Shown: positions 16,771 through 26,847, numbered from the stretch's first letter. The stretch: DNA of 64,000 bases from Staphylococcus edaphicus (GCF_002614725.1 NZ_MRZN01000011.1:1-64000); one strand, 5' to 3'. Numbers and translations are program-made. The notes: a model not told the origin generated them from the sequence alone.

Positions 16771-17175
16771 CTAATCAACCTTTGTTATTCTGGTAATATC
16801 AAAGAGGGAGAGCTTTATAGTGGCGCTGTTATTTAAAGAATAGCCTTCTAAAAACATTTGTATCATATCGATATTTTTAATCTTTATATTTATATTCTCT
16901 AACCAGCCATTTTGATAATATTCAATATTTACAAAAGCATCTGAATGGAACGCCTGATGGAGATGTAAATTAAGATCATTTAATTGGTCATCTGACAGTA
17001 TAGGACGGTCAATTTTATTTTGGTCTATTAAATATTGTTGAATATTCTCAAATTGTTCAGGTAAAGTAGCAAAAGGTGCCCATTTGACCATGCCACGGCC
17101 TTGGGGGATATTTGGGTTTAATTGTTCTCTAGGTATTTTTCTATAGTCTGTTTCGGTATTGTTAAAGTCAGTCAT
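16771..17175 (-). CDS. YolD-like family protein under LexA control
   Basis: A 134-residue protein carrying the YolD signature RGMVKWAPFATLPEQ at residues 27-41. In Bacilli YolD-like proteins are usually encoded beside a UvrX/UmuC-type Y-family polymerase and are SOS-linked; no polymerase gene is adjacent here, and dinB is 30 kb away. The promoter (TTGAAA, 17 bp, TATAAT on the minus strand) has a LexA box filling its spacer. GGAGTGAT precedes the ATG. It is probably an SOS-induced accessory or regulatory protein of translesion synthesis. Confidence 0.78.
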   Translation of the reverse strand: MTDFNNTETDYRKIPREQLNPNIPQGRGMVKWAPFATLPEQFENIQQYLIDQNKIDRPILSDDQLNDLNLHLHQAFHSDAFVNIEYYQNGWLENINIKIKNIDMIQMFLEGYSLNNSATIKLSLFDITRITKVD

Positions 17176-17203
17176 TTGTTATCACTCCAATCATTATATA
17201 ACC

Positions 17204-17232
17204 ATTATACGAACGTACGTTCTTATTTTCAA
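17204..17232 (-). promoter_or_regulatory. LexA-regulated promoter of the YolD-like gene
   Basis: On the minus strand: TTGAAA (17232-17227), a 17-bp spacer, TATAAT (17209-17204). The SOS box CGAACGTACGTTCT fills 17210-17223 within the spacer. It sits between divergent genes, so it might also affect pgl, whose start is 85 bp away on the other side. Confidence 0.88.
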
Positions 17233-17307
17233 GTGAATAAATCATTATATTGTCTTTTAACATAAATCTCTATTAAAATAATAGTATAATGATATGGAGG
17301 GGTTTAC

Positions 17308-18345
17308 ATGACGACAACAGGTTATATTGGAACATACACTAAAAAAGAAGGTAAAGGCATTTACCGTTTCCAACTAGATGAAGAGACTGGTAAAATAGTT
17401 GAAGTTAAAACTGGTTATGAACTCGAAGCATCCACATATGTAAATCAACATAATCACTTTTTATATGCTGTAACAAAAGAAGGCGATGATTGTGGTATTG
17501 CCAGTTTGAAAATAGAAGCAGATGGTACATTGAGCCTGATAAATAAATGTTTAGCGTCAACGGCTGGTAATGGATGCTATGTATCTGCATCGCCAGACGG
17601 TAAATATATTTTCGAAGCAATTTATGGTGCTGGCTTGGCGAGAATGTATGAGGCAAATCCAGAAACTGGAGAAATTGTTCGTTTAATACAAGAATTAGCG
17701 CATGACTATCCGACAGGCCCTTCTGAGAGACAAGAGCAACCACACGTTCACTATATCAATACAACACCAGATGAAAATTATGTTGTTGCAATGGATTTAG
17801 GGACAGATAAAGTGGTTACGTACGAATATGGAGACGAAGGATTGAAAGTGCATGCTACTATAGATTTTGAGCCTGGAGATGGCCCAAGACACATTGTATT
17901 TCATGAAAATGGAAGATATGCTTATCTTGTACATGAATTATCAAATGTTGTAAGTACTTTAAAATATGAGGACGGTCAGTTTACAGAAATCGAAAGACAT
18001 CTAACAATTCCAGAAAACTTTGATGGTGATACTAAATTAGCAGCAGTAAGAATATCAAAAGATCAAAATTTCTTATATATAAGTAATCGTGGTCATGATA
18101 GTCTTGCAATATTCAAGGTGGGGGATGAAGGTGCAACGATTTCACTAGTTGATATCATTAAAAGCGGTGGTGCATTTCCACGTGATTTCAATATTACTGA
18201 ATCTGATGATTATTTAGTTTGTGCGCATCAAGAAGGTGATTATACACTGACTGTTTTTAAACGTGATAAAGTCACTGGCAAGTTAGAAATTGTTGATCAT
18301 CATGAGACTGCACCAGAAGGTGTTTGTGTACAGTTTTTAAAATAA
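17308..18345 (+). CDS. pgl: 6-phosphogluconolactonase, beta-propeller (Pgl) type
   Basis: A 345-residue seven-bladed propeller lactonase of the YkgB/Pgl family. It hydrolyses 6-phosphogluconolactone in the oxidative pentose phosphate pathway. Typical family features: [15 protein letters not shown] at the start, then repeated blade motifs such as [29 protein letters not shown], and [22 protein letters not shown] near the end. GGAGGGG precedes the ATG. It diverges from the LexA-controlled YolD-like gene. Confidence 0.85.
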   Translation: MTTTGYIGTYTKKEGKGIYRFQLDEETGKIVEVKTGYELEASTYVNQHNHFLYAVTKEGDDCGIASLKIEADGTLSLINKCLASTAGNGCYVSASPDGKYIFEAIYGAGLARMYEANPETGEIVRLIQELAHDYPTGPSERQEQPHVHYINTTPDENYVVAMDLGTDKVVTYEYGDEGLKVHATIDFEPGDGPRHIVFHENGRYAYLVHELSNVVSTLKYEDGQFTEIERHLTIPENFDGDTKLAAVRISKDQNFLYISNRGHDSLAIFKVGDEGATISLVDIIKSGGAFPRDFNITESDDYLVCAHQEGDYTLTVFKRDKVTGKLEIVDHHETAPEGVCVQFLK

Positions 18346-18416
18346 TATATTTACATCTTTAATATGAATGTTGTTACAATGAACTTTACCATTAGTGAAC
18401 TAACATGGTAAACACC

Positions 18417-18455
18417 GAGCCCGCTAGCTACTACGAAAAGATAGTGGGCTCTTTT
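18417..18455 (+). terminator. pgl terminator
   Basis: GAGCCCGCTA / TAGTGGGCTC with one wobble, followed by TTTT. Confidence 0.82.
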
Positions 18456-18708
18456 AAGTGTATTGGCAATGCCGTCGTCAAGTAGAGCGACGACTTTACA
18501 AATATATCATTTGTGAATGCTTTACCGTAGAAGATAAAAATGTCTAGCTTGTTGAAATTCATAAAGTAATTATAATATGGCAAATAAGCCAAAAACAAGT
18601 TGGCATACTAAAAAAGTTTGCATAACGTTATTTAACTAAAAGAATATATCATTTAAACGCTGAGACATTTATATGTCCCAGCCGTATTTATGCAAAATTA
18701 ATGTTAAA
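18456..18708. other. non-coding spacer between pgl and aldehyde dehydrogenase
   Basis: The 363 bp between the convergent genes hold the two terminators listed separately and a short GTCGTC ... GACGAC inverted repeat near 18477. There is no ORF with a ribosome site. Confidence 0.5.
18659..18682 (-). terminator. aldehyde dehydrogenase terminator
   Basis: GCTGAGACAT / ATGTCCCAGC around a TTAT loop; on the minus strand it is followed by GTTTAAAT. It belongs to the tgggaca-type hairpins. Confidence 0.65.
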
Positions 18709-20088
18709 TTATTTGTTGAAAAATGTTTTAATGTATTTAAATTTTCCTTTGTAAGGTGGGAAGAGCAGACTTGACTCTAATCGTGTTGATTTAAATATAT
18801 ACGATTTATCATGACTAAATGTGTCGAAAGTATATTTGCCATGATATTGACCGATACCAGATGCGCCAACACCACCAAATGGTAAGTTTGGATTTGCTAA
18901 TTGCATCAAGGTATCATTGATCGCACCACCACCGAAAGATACCTCATTTAAGATGCGTTCTGTTGCGTTTTCGTCTTCGCTAAATAAGTAAAGACTGAGA
19001 GGTTTAAGTTTTGTATGAATTAAATCAATTGCTTCATCAAAGTCGTCATAAGTGATAATTGGTAGAATAGGGCCAAAAATTTCATCTTCCATTATTTTAT
19101 CATTGAATGTAATGCCATCTAATAAAGTTGGCGCAATATAGTTTTCAGTAGAATCAGAATGACCACCAAAAGCAATTTCAGATTGATGAACGGCTAATAA
19201 ATGATTTAAACGGTCAAAGTGTGTCTGGTTTACTATACGGCCAAAATCAGGGCTTGCTTGTATATCTTTACCATAAAACTCTGTCATTGTATTTTTTAGG
19301 GCTTTAATTAAATCCGCTTTCACTTTACGGTTAACTAGTACATAATCTGGAGCGACACACGTTTGACCAGCATTAGTGAATTTGCCAAAACTAATACGTT
19401 CACTAGCCACTTTGATATTTGCAGTTTCATCTACAATAACAGGCGATTTACCACCTAACTCTAATGTAACTGGTATTAAATTTTTACTAGCTGCTTGATA
19501 AACAATTCTTCCAACACGTTCGCTACCAGTGAAAAAGATATAATCAAAAGGTAAATGTATCAGTGACTGCGTAGTATCTGCGTCACCTTGACAAATACTA
19601 ATATATTCAGGGTTGAAAACATCTTCAATAATATTTTTTACAACATCTGACACATGTGGTGTAAACTCAGAAGGTTTGATCATCACTGTGTTACCTGCAG
19701 CTATAGCACCAATAAGTGGTTCAATAAGTAATTGGAATGGATAGTTAAATGGGCCGATAATTAATACGGTACCATACGGCTCTTTAACAATATAACTTTT
19801 AGTAGGGAACATATAAAGCGGCGTGTTGACTTGTTTCTTTTTCGCCCAGTTTTTTAGCTCTTTACGAGCCGTTTTGATATTTTTTAAAGTGAAACCAATT
19901 TCCGTTGCGTAAGCTTCTACTTTATTTTTACCTAAATCTTTTTGGAAAGCATCCAATAATGCTTCTTCATGATTTTTTATACTTTTGCTCAAGAGTTTTA
20001 ATTGTTTTTTTCTAAATTTAAGATCCTTAGTGGCATGTGTCTTAAAATATTGTTTACTATTGTGGAACGTTTGTTCTATTGAATTCAA
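18709..20088 (-). CDS. aldehyde dehydrogenase (ALDH3-like)
   Basis: A 459-residue NAD(P)-dependent aldehyde dehydrogenase of the shorter class 3 type. It has the cofactor region IIGPFNYPFQL, the FFTGSERVGR loop, general base Glu210 in LELGGKSP, catalytic Cys244 in GQTCVAPD, and the EIFGPILPI motif. It likely oxidises medium- or long-chain or toxic aldehydes; the substrate is not determined. The C-terminal KFKYIKTFFNK is basic and hydrophobic and could contact the membrane, as in some class 3 enzymes. AGGAGGAATAT precedes the ATG. Confidence 0.88.
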   Translation of the reverse strand: MNSIEQTFHNSKQYFKTHATKDLKFRKKQLKLLSKSIKNHEEALLDAFQKDLGKNKVEAYATEIGFTLKNIKTARKELKNWAKKKQVNTPLYMFPTKSYIVKEPYGTVLIIGPFNYPFQLLIEPLIGAIAAGNTVMIKPSEFTPHVSDVVKNIIEDVFNPEYISICQGDADTTQSLIHLPFDYIFFTGSERVGRIVYQAASKNLIPVTLELGGKSPVIVDETANIKVASERISFGKFTNAGQTCVAPDYVLVNRKVKADLIKALKNTMTEFYGKDIQASPDFGRIVNQTHFDRLNHLLAVHQSEIAFGGHSDSTENYIAPTLLDGITFNDKIMEDEIFGPILPIITYDDFDEAIDLIHTKLKPLSLYLFSEDENATERILNEVSFGGGAINDTLMQLANPNLPFGGVGASGIGQYHGKYTFDTFSHDKSYIFKSTRLESSLLFPPYKGKFKYIKTFFNK

Positions 20089-20140
20089 ATATATTCCTCC
20101 TAGTACGAATGGGTGTCAACTTAACATAAATTGATAAAAA

Positions 20141-20167
20141 ACTGGAACATATCAACTATGTCCCAGT
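20141..20167 (-). terminator. ppaC terminator
   Basis: ACTGGAACAT / ATGTCCCAGT; on the minus strand it is followed by TTTTT. It lies between ppaC and the aldehyde dehydrogenase start. Confidence 0.82.
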
Positions 20168-20200
20168 ATGGTAAATTGTAAAAAATCTTAGAATTTTAAA

Positions 20201-20228
20201 TTTGAATGTACGGTACGTACTGTTCAAA
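20201..20228. repeat. compact palindrome downstream of ppaC
   Basis: Nested arms TTTGAA ... TTCAAA and TACG ... CGTA around a GTA centre, 10 bp after the ppaC stop. Function unknown: RNA 3' structure or protein site. Confidence 0.5.
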
Positions 20229-20237
20229 TTGGATTCA

Positions 20238-21167
20238 TTATTTTGTTAAGGCTTCTGTAATTTGAGGTACAACTTGTTTTTTTCGTGAAACGACACCTGG
20301 TAAGAATGCAGTGTTATGGTCCAACGTAACATTGAAAGCAACGCCGACTTTATCTCTTTCAGCACCAACCACAAGAATTTTAGAATCGCTATTAATAATA
20401 TCAGTGACAACTAATACAAATAAATCATATTTTTCATCAGCACTAACTTCAAGCATTGCTTTTTCTAATTCTTCTTGACGCTCAAACACTTCATCAATGT
20501 CTACTGTATTAACTTGGCCAATACGAGTAACAAAATCACCCATGTTAAACGATTTCGCATCCATTGTTAAAATATCAGAAACTGATTTCTCTTTTGTAGA
20601 GGCACCTGCTTTTAACATTTCTAAACCATATGACTCTAAATCAACATTTGCAATTGCTTTTAGCGATTCGGCAGCTTGTACATCTTGTTCTGTACAAGTA
20701 GGTGATTTGAATAACAGACTATCTGAAATAATTGCAGAAATCATTAAACCGGCAATTTCAGGCTTGATTTCAAAACCACGTTCTTTATACATTTTGTATA
20801 AAATTGTTGCAGTACAACCAACTGGTTCAGCACGATAATATAATGGTGCTGCAGTTTCAAAGTTAGCAATTCTATGGTGATCTACAACGTGTTGGATGGA
20901 TGCATCAGCAATTGAATCAGCACTTTGTTGGAATTCATTATGGTCGACTAGGATGACATGTTGGTCAGTTAAATCGTCATTAAGTAACGGTGGAGCGGTT
21001 ACATTAAAATAATCTAATACATATTGTGTTTCAGGTCCTACTTCGCCTAAACGATATGCAGTCGCTTCGGTATTACCTGTAAGTTGTTCAAAATCTGCCA
21101 TGATAATAGCAGATGAGACTGCGTCTGTATCTGGGTTTTTATGTCCGAAAATATAAGTTTTTACCAT
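20238..21167 (-). CDS. ppaC: manganese-dependent inorganic pyrophosphatase
   Basis: A 309-residue family II (DHH) pyrophosphatase that hydrolyses PPi to phosphate in the cytoplasm. Metal ligands are visible: GHKNPDTDA (His9, Asp13, Asp15), the VDHNEF aspartate and the VDHHR motif. The C-terminal DHHA2 domain contains the substrate-binding SRKKQ segment. AAGGAGAA lies before the ATG. It is a single-gene unit. Confidence 0.95.
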   Translation of the reverse strand: MVKTYIFGHKNPDTDAVSSAIIMADFEQLTGNTEATAYRLGEVGPETQYVLDYFNVTAPPLLNDDLTDQHVILVDHNEFQQSADSIADASIQHVVDHHRIANFETAAPLYYRAEPVGCTATILYKMYKERGFEIKPEIAGLMISAIISDSLLFKSPTCTEQDVQAAESLKAIANVDLESYGLEMLKAGASTKEKSVSDILTMDAKSFNMGDFVTRIGQVNTVDIDEVFERQEELEKAMLEVSADEKYDLFVLVVTDIINSDSKILVVGAERDKVGVAFNVTLDHNTAFLPGVVSRKKQVVPQITEALTK

Positions 21168-21223
21168 ATTTAAATTCTCCTTATTTTATGTAGTTAGTTT
21201 TATTTTAGCATGATTTTACTTTG

Positions 21224-21775
21224 TTATTCTACTTCAGCACCTAGCGAATTTTTAAAATGATCCAAGGCCCACTCATGGCCGGAAGGATTAAAGGATGCAA
21301 CACCTCTATGTGAAATTGAAATGCTATATCCTAAATTGTAAGCACTAATTGCAGTGTGGAGTACACAAATATCTGTACAAACACCAACGATTTCTATGTG
21401 ATTAATATTTCTCTCACGTAACATCAGGTCTAAAGGTGTTCCGCAAAATGAATCATAACGCGTTTTATCTAAAAAGTGAATATGATCATTAAATAAAATG
21501 TTTTGGTAAATATCGTTTACTTTCCCATATAATTCACGGCCAAATGTACCAATGATATTATGTGGTGGGAATAATTTACTTTCAGGATGATTTTGATTTT
21601 CTTCATAATGTAAATCCATCATAAAAAAGATATCACATTGTTTTTTATTATAGGTTTCAATTCTGTCGACGATATAATTTTCAATCTGTCGACCTGGTAG
21701 TCCGCAAGTTAATTTCCCATTTTCTGCTACAAAATCATTTGAATAGTCTACGACGATTAACGCACTTTTTTTCAT
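21224..21775 (-). CDS. pncA: nicotinamidase (isochorismatase family)
   Basis: A 183-residue cysteine hydrolase. Catalytic triad by position: Asp10 (VVDYSNDF), Lys104 (DKTRYDSF) and Cys133 (GVCTDICVLHT). Metal-site residues lie around Asp54/His56 (MDLHYE) and the following HPESKLFPPH. These match staphylococcal PncA, which turns nicotinamide into nicotinate for NAD salvage. The next salvage steps, pncB and nadE, lie 5-7 kb downstream in this window. Translation would start at the ATG at 21775; the ribosome site (GGGAGTG) is a little distant. Confidence 0.87.
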   Translation of the reverse strand: MKKSALIVVDYSNDFVAENGKLTCGLPGRQIENYIVDRIETYNKKQCDIFFMMDLHYEENQNHPESKLFPPHNIIGTFGRELYGKVNDIYQNILFNDHIHFLDKTRYDSFCGTPLDLMLRERNINHIEIVGVCTDICVLHTAISAYNLGYSISISHRGVASFNPSGHEWALDHFKNSLGAEVE

Positions 21776-21911
21776 ACTATTGTAACACTCCCAAATTTAA
21801 ATATAATAGTAAGTATATACTAAGTCGATAAATCATTAAAGATATAGGAAACGCGTTTGAACAATCCGGTTTATGTAAATATAAAGTAATAACGAGGAAA
21901 GGAATGGCTTT

Positions 21912-22994
21912 ATGATAATTAATGCAAAACAATTTGGGTTAAAAGGAAAAAATAAGCGTGCAGACACAAAAGGAATACAAAAAGCATTAAATTACGCGAA
22001 GAAGCATAAAGGAACGACTATCTATATACCACAAGGTGAATATCATATTCGAAAGCCACTTGTTATATACGACAACACAACATTGTTATTAGATGATAAA
22101 GCGATTTTAAAACGATGTGGCAAAGATACATTATTGAAAAATGGGCGTCGATTTAAATCATATTATGGCTACAATGGTAATAGTCATATCCATATAACAG
22201 GCGGAACGTTTGATATGAATGGATTCAATTATCCTTATAACAATACAACTATGTGTATGGGACACGCACGTGATATACAAATAGTCGATGTCACATTTAA
22301 AGACGTTGTTGGAGGACATTGTTTGGATGCATGTGGTGTAAATGGTTTGTACATGAATCGTTGTCAATTCTTAGGATTTAATGATCCTTATGGCACAAGA
22401 TTTTTTTCAGAAGCGGTACAATTAGATATACAAGTTCCAGGTGCATTTCCAAAATTTGGAGCAACCGATGGCACAATTACTAAAAATGTAATTATAGAAC
22501 ATTGCTATTTTGGGAATTCAGATACCCCAACTATGCAAGCATGGAATCGGGCTATTGGTTCTCATGCCAGTCGTTTTGATCAATATTATGAAAATATTCA
22601 TATTCGACATAATATTTTTGAAGGTTTAAAACAATATGCGCTCACACCATTGAAAGCTAAAAATACTTATATTCATCATAATGTTTTTGAAAATTGTAAA
22701 GGCGGTATACGTTTCTTAGCAGTTAAAGATGGAAAAAACGCAAGAGATTTGAAAGGAAAGGAAAGAACAACACAAGCAGGACAAAATTTAAATATATTTC
22801 AAAATCGCTTTATAGGGGAAATGAGTAAGGATGCAATACGTATTCAAAGTTATAATCACATCAAACATGAAGATGTAGTTATAGCTCATAACGAATTTGA
22901 GAATCAATCACAATTTGTATATTTAAAAGATATCGAAAATTTATTTTTGGCTAACAATATAGGTATAAAATTCAAAAAAGTAAATATAGATTGA
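21912..22994 (+). CDS. parallel beta-helix protein, pectate-lyase-3/GH28-like, no signal peptide
   Basis: 360 residues. The start [20 protein letters not shown] followed by [21 protein letters not shown] is the classic N-cap of pectate_lyase_3/GH28-type beta-helices. Successive coils follow with [34 protein letters not shown] steps. No signal peptide or anchor is visible, so the product should stay in the cell or leave by a non-classical route. I cannot assign catalytic residues. The substrate could be a poly- or oligosaccharide. AGGAAAGGAAT precedes the ATG. It lies alone between pncA (divergent) and sdcS, and I do not recall it as a standard gene at this spot in S. aureus. Confidence 0.7.
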   Translation: MIINAKQFGLKGKNKRADTKGIQKALNYAKKHKGTTIYIPQGEYHIRKPLVIYDNTTLLLDDKAILKRCGKDTLLKNGRRFKSYYGYNGNSHIHITGGTFDMNGFNYPYNNTTMCMGHARDIQIVDVTFKDVVGGHCLDACGVNGLYMNRCQFLGFNDPYGTRFFSEAVQLDIQVPGAFPKFGATDGTITKNVIIEHCYFGNSDTPTMQAWNRAIGSHASRFDQYYENIHIRHNIFEGLKQYALTPLKAKNTYIHHNVFENCKGGIRFLAVKDGKNARDLKGKERTTQAGQNLNIFQNRFIGEMSKDAIRIQSYNHIKHEDVVIAHNEFENQSQFVYLKDIENLFLANNIGIKFKKVNID

Positions 22995-23090
22995 TTATTA
23001 ATTTAAAATCACAAAACACTTTGAAATATATTATGTTATACTCTGATTAATTATTATGAATATTCAGATAATGATTAAAGGGGGAGCTAG

Positions 23091-24650
23091 ATGAACGATT
23101 TAAATCAAGGGGGGATGAGAAGGGCACAATATTTGATGTTCTTCTCAAATAAAAAAGAGAAAAAGGCTTATAATTCCGGACAATTTATTGGATTGTTATT
23201 AGGGCCAATACTTTTTGTATTGACGTTGTTATTATTTCATCCTGAAAATTTATCTGGAAAAGGTGTTTTTGTCTTAGCTATAACGTTGTGGATTGCAACT
23301 TGGTGGATTACAGAAGCGATTCCGATAGCCGCTACGAGTCTATTGCCATTGATATTGCTACCAGTTGGGCATGTACTCAACCCAGAAGAAGTATCTGCAC
23401 AATATGGGAATGATATTATTTTCTTATTCTTGGGTGGTTTTATTTTAGCCATTGCAATGGAAAGATGGAATTTACATACTCGAGTAGCGCTTAGTATTAT
23501 TAGTACACTAGGTACTAGTACAGGAAAAATATTATTAGGTTTTATGATAGCTACTGGTTTTTTATCCATGTTTGTTTCTAATACAGCAGCAGTTATGATT
23601 ATGATTCCTATTGGATTAGCAATTATTAAAGAAGCAAATGAATTGAAAAGTGAAAATACGAAACCAGAAAGTATTGCTAAATTCGAGCAATCTTTAGTCC
23701 TAGCAATAGGTTATGCAGGTACAATTGGAGGCTTAGGTACATTAATTGGAACACCACCACTAATTATATTAAAAGGGCAATACCAATCTGCTTTTGGTGA
23801 GGAGATAAGCTTTGCTAAATGGATGATTATTGGTGTGCCGACAGTGGTTGTATTACTATTCTTAGTATGGGCGTATATCCGCTATGTGGCATTTAAACAC
23901 GATATGAAAGCGTTGCCGGGTGGTCAAAATTTAATTAGGAATAAATTAAATGAGCTTGGTAAAATGAAATATGAAGAAATAATTGTGCTCATTGTTTTCT
24001 TGCTGGCTAGTTTTTTATGGATAAGTAGAGAATTTTTATTGAAGCATTGGTCTTTTACATCAGAGGTTGCTGATGGCACAATCGCAATGTTTATATCAGT
24101 CTTATTATTTTTAATTCCAGCTAAAAATAAAAGCAAGCACAAACGTATTATAGATTGGGATGTAGCTAAAGATTTACCATGGGGTGTATTAATTTTATTT
24201 GGTGGTGGTTTAGCACTAGCAAAAGGCATCTCAGAAAGTGGTTTGGCAAATTGGTTAGGTGAACAGTTAAGATTAATTGAAGGCGTTAGTCCTTTGATTA
24301 TCGTACTAGTCATTACTATTTTTGTATTATTCTTAACTGAAATCACATCTAATACTGCGACAGCAACAATGATATTACCTATTTTAGCGACATTATCAGT
24401 GGCAGTGAATGTTCATCCTCTACTGCTTATGGTTCCAGCAGCTATGGCAGCAAATTGTGCTTATATGCTACCGGTTGGAACGCCACCAAATGCTATTATG
24501 TTTGGTACAGGCAAAATTAGTATTAAAAAAATGGCATCTGTCGGTTTTTGGGTGAACTTATTAAGTATTGTAGTTATTGTATTAGTAGTGTACTTTTTAG
24601 TACCGCCAGTTTTAGGTATAGATGTTACACAACCATTACCATTGAAATAA
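23091..24650 (+). CDS. sdcS: sodium/dicarboxylate symporter SdcS (DASS family)
   Basis: A 519-residue polytopic SLC13/DASS carrier that imports succinate, fumarate and malate with Na+. Both SNT motifs that form the sodium sites are present (MFVSNTAAVM near residue 160 and EITSNTATATMI near 420), along with the GTPP loops (IGTPPL and VGTPPNA). Sequence and length agree with staphylococcal SdcS. GGGGGAG precedes the ATG. Single-gene unit with a strong terminator. Confidence 0.93.
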   Translation: MNDLNQGGMRRAQYLMFFSNKKEKKAYNSGQFIGLLLGPILFVLTLLLFHPENLSGKGVFVLAITLWIATWWITEAIPIAATSLLPLILLPVGHVLNPEEVSAQYGNDIIFLFLGGFILAIAMERWNLHTRVALSIISTLGTSTGKILLGFMIATGFLSMFVSNTAAVMIMIPIGLAIIKEANELKSENTKPESIAKFEQSLVLAIGYAGTIGGLGTLIGTPPLIILKGQYQSAFGEEISFAKWMIIGVPTVVVLLFLVWAYIRYVAFKHDMKALPGGQNLIRNKLNELGKMKYEEIIVLIVFLLASFLWISREFLLKHWSFTSEVADGTIAMFISVLLFLIPAKNKSKHKRIIDWDVAKDLPWGVLILFGGGLALAKGISESGLANWLGEQLRLIEGVSPLIIVLVITIFVLFLTEITSNTATATMILPILATLSVAVNVHPLLLMVPAAMAANCAYMLPVGTPPNAIMFGTGKISIKKMASVGFWVNLLSIVVIVLVVYFLVPPVLGIDVTQPLPLK

Positions 24651-24655
24651 AGGGA

Positions 24656-24693
24656 AAAGCGTCTGGAACCTAGATAGGTCTCAGACGCTTTCT
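24656..24693. terminator. sdcS terminator
   Basis: AAAGCGTCTG / CAGACGCTTT with inner ACCTA/TAGGT pairing, followed by T-rich DNA. Confidence 0.88.
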
Positions 24694-24777
24694 TCATCTT
24701 TGTTAAAATATTAAATAAAAAACTTGATAGAAGCATTAAAACTATATGATTATGCTATTGGTGATGTAATGATTTAA

Positions 24778-25581
24778 TCAATTTAGTTTATTAAAAGAAC
24801 CTATAATTGTTACTTGGAAATCTAAAGTGTTGAGTATCTTAATCACTTTTGAAAGATCTTCAGAAATAGATGTATCTGCTTGAACGAAAAAGTGATACAT
24901 ACCTAACTGTGTTTTTAACGGACGAGATTCAATCCAAGATAAGTTAATGTTAAATAGTACAAATGTATTCAAAATGCTGGCTAGTAAACCAGGTTTATCG
25001 AATTTGGGGGTAATCAATAACATCGTGTCGGTTGCTTGTTCGATATGCTTGGGCTGATTGCTGACAACTAAGAAACGCGTAATATTATGTGGGAAGTCTT
25101 CAATGTTTTGTTCGATTGATGTATATCCATAGGCTTCACCACTACCCAAAGGCGCAATTGCACCAACATGTTCAGAAATTTTATCTAAACTTTTAATGGT
25201 ACTATCTACATAGGCAATATCAAATCCACGGGCTTGTATATATTGACTTGTCTGACTAATCGCAGGGCCAATGGAATAAACTGTTGAAATATCATTAACT
25301 GTGGTATTTTCAGTGCCGTATAAAGCAAACTGTATATCTAAATGAAGTTCACCTTGCGCATAGATATTTTGTTGTGTCAGTGAATCGGCTACAATGTTAA
25401 TTGTACCTTCTATCGAGTTTTCTATAGGTACAACTGCAATACTTTGACTATCTTCTGATACAGATGCGACCACTTCGTATAGATTTGATTTTGGAACAAA
25501 GTCAATATCTGATTCAGATTTATATTGTGTTGCAGCTAAATAGGAAAATGTGCCCTTAGGTCCTAAATAATAAAGTTTCAT
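24778..25581 (-). CDS. pheA: prephenate dehydratase
   Basis: A 267-residue enzyme converting prephenate to phenylpyruvate in phenylalanine synthesis. The catalytic domain begins YYLGPKGTFS and includes NSIEGT and the key NITRFLVVS motif. The C-terminal ACT domain (GLLASILNTF ... NLSWIESRPL) carries the ESRP motif of phenylalanine feedback inhibition. It lies 40 bp downstream of nos on the same strand, the nos-pdt pairing known in staphylococci, so the two are probably cotranscribed. Confidence 0.94.
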   Translation of the reverse strand: MKLYYLGPKGTFSYLAATQYKSESDIDFVPKSNLYEVVASVSEDSQSIAVVPIENSIEGTINIVADSLTQQNIYAQGELHLDIQFALYGTENTTVNDISTVYSIGPAISQTSQYIQARGFDIAYVDSTIKSLDKISEHVGAIAPLGSGEAYGYTSIEQNIEDFPHNITRFLVVSNQPKHIEQATDTMLLITPKFDKPGLLASILNTFVLFNINLSWIESRPLKTQLGMYHFFVQADTSISEDLSKVIKILNTLDFQVTIIGSFNKLN

Positions 25582-25621
25582 AATGACGTAACCCCTTGTT
25601 TATCTGTATGTGGTAATAGTG

Positions 25622-26686
25622 TTAGTGGAATGGACAACCTGATTGCTCTGCTTTTTTATAAAAGAAATTAGGTTCTTTCATCACATTTTTGTAACCGTGA
25701 TGATAATTGGGAACTAGGGTCGGTGACAAAGAAGGTGCTAACCAAGACCATTTACCAGTAACTTCTCTACCGTGTTTTGTTTCATTCATTTCAAATCTTT
25801 CAAATTGTTTAGATACAGTTAAATGGTCAACAATTGACACGCCTGCATTTTTAAACGAGTGATACACGGCATCGTTTAATTCGACGAGCGCACGATCTTT
25901 ATTGAAAGAATTATTCTTTAGTGTATCAAATTCAAATGCTTCTGCAACATTTTCCAATAAATTATAACGATAGACGTCCGTAAAATTACGAACTGCAATT
26001 TCGTTTACCATATACCACCCATTGAATGGAGCGGTGGGATAGGTAATGCCACCAATCTTTAAATCCATGTTAGAAATAATGGGAACGGCATACCATTTTA
26101 AACCGAGATGTTGTAATTTAGGAAATTTATCATGAACGATAGATACTTCTTTTATTAAATTTGAGGGATACTCATGGTATTTTAGTTCACTATTTGGCAT
26201 CTTATAGATTAACGGTAAAATATCAAAGTGTGTATGTCTACCTTGCCATCCAAGGTGTTGTGCAAGCTGAGTAACACGCTTCTCAGCAGGATCACCACAC
26301 GTTTCATATCCTGCGTATCTAATTAGTTGATTGTTGTAAATTTGGGGTGGATTATCTTGAGAGAAAATGGTGATATAAGGCTTGATTCTTCCATTATTTG
26401 TTGCCGTCTCAATGTGACTTTCAATTGCTTCTATAAATTCATTTTCACTTTGTATGCTTCTTGCATCAGACACAGTTAATGAATCCCAAAAAAACCGTCC
26501 AATACAACGATTTGAATTTCGCCATGCCATCTTAGCGCCATAATTTAGTTCCTCAAAGGTATGTTCATACGTACCAGAGGAAAGGATGGATGCTTCAATT
26601 TCTGCAATACGCTTTGTTATTTTATTGTCATCATAATTTAATTCTTTATACATAGTTTCTATAAAAGACTTAGCTTCATTTAACAT
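25622..26686 (-). CDS. nos: bacterial nitric oxide synthase oxygenase
   Basis: A 354-residue stand-alone NOS oxygenase domain that makes NO from arginine using an external reductase. Haem-ligating Cys61 lies in [10 protein letters not shown]. The substrate and pterin region includes [18 protein letters not shown], whose Glu binds arginine. NO from this enzyme protects staphylococci against oxidative stress and some antibiotics. The protein ends in CPFH. GAGGTGCATTAA precedes the ATG. It heads the nos-pheA unit and diverges from pncB. Many positions differ from the S. aureus protein I remember, one reason I think the species is different. Confidence 0.95.
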   Translation of the reverse strand: MLNEAKSFIETMYKELNYDDNKITKRIAEIEASILSSGTYEHTFEELNYGAKMAWRNSNRCIGRFFWDSLTVSDARSIQSENEFIEAIESHIETATNNGRIKPYITIFSQDNPPQIYNNQLIRYAGYETCGDPAEKRVTQLAQHLGWQGRHTHFDILPLIYKMPNSELKYHEYPSNLIKEVSIVHDKFPKLQHLGLKWYAVPIISNMDLKIGGITYPTAPFNGWYMVNEIAVRNFTDVYRYNLLENVAEAFEFDTLKNNSFNKDRALVELNDAVYHSFKNAGVSIVDHLTVSKQFERFEMNETKHGREVTGKWSWLAPSLSPTLVPNYHHGYKNVMKEPNFFYKKAEQSGCPFH

Positions 26687-26847
26687 TTAATGCACCTCAC
26701 AAACATTATATATCATTTTTATAGTTATATAATGATAAAACATATAACTGTCACTACTTTGTCGTTAACCATGTCACATTTTAACCAAATTTTAAATAAA
26801 TAAAGTATGATTATAAAAATTAGAAATATTAAATTTGAATTCAAGAT

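Noticed and set aside
18375..18410. Short ORF starting near 18366 after pgl
   Set aside because: No ribosome site, only about 14 codons, and it runs into the pgl terminator.
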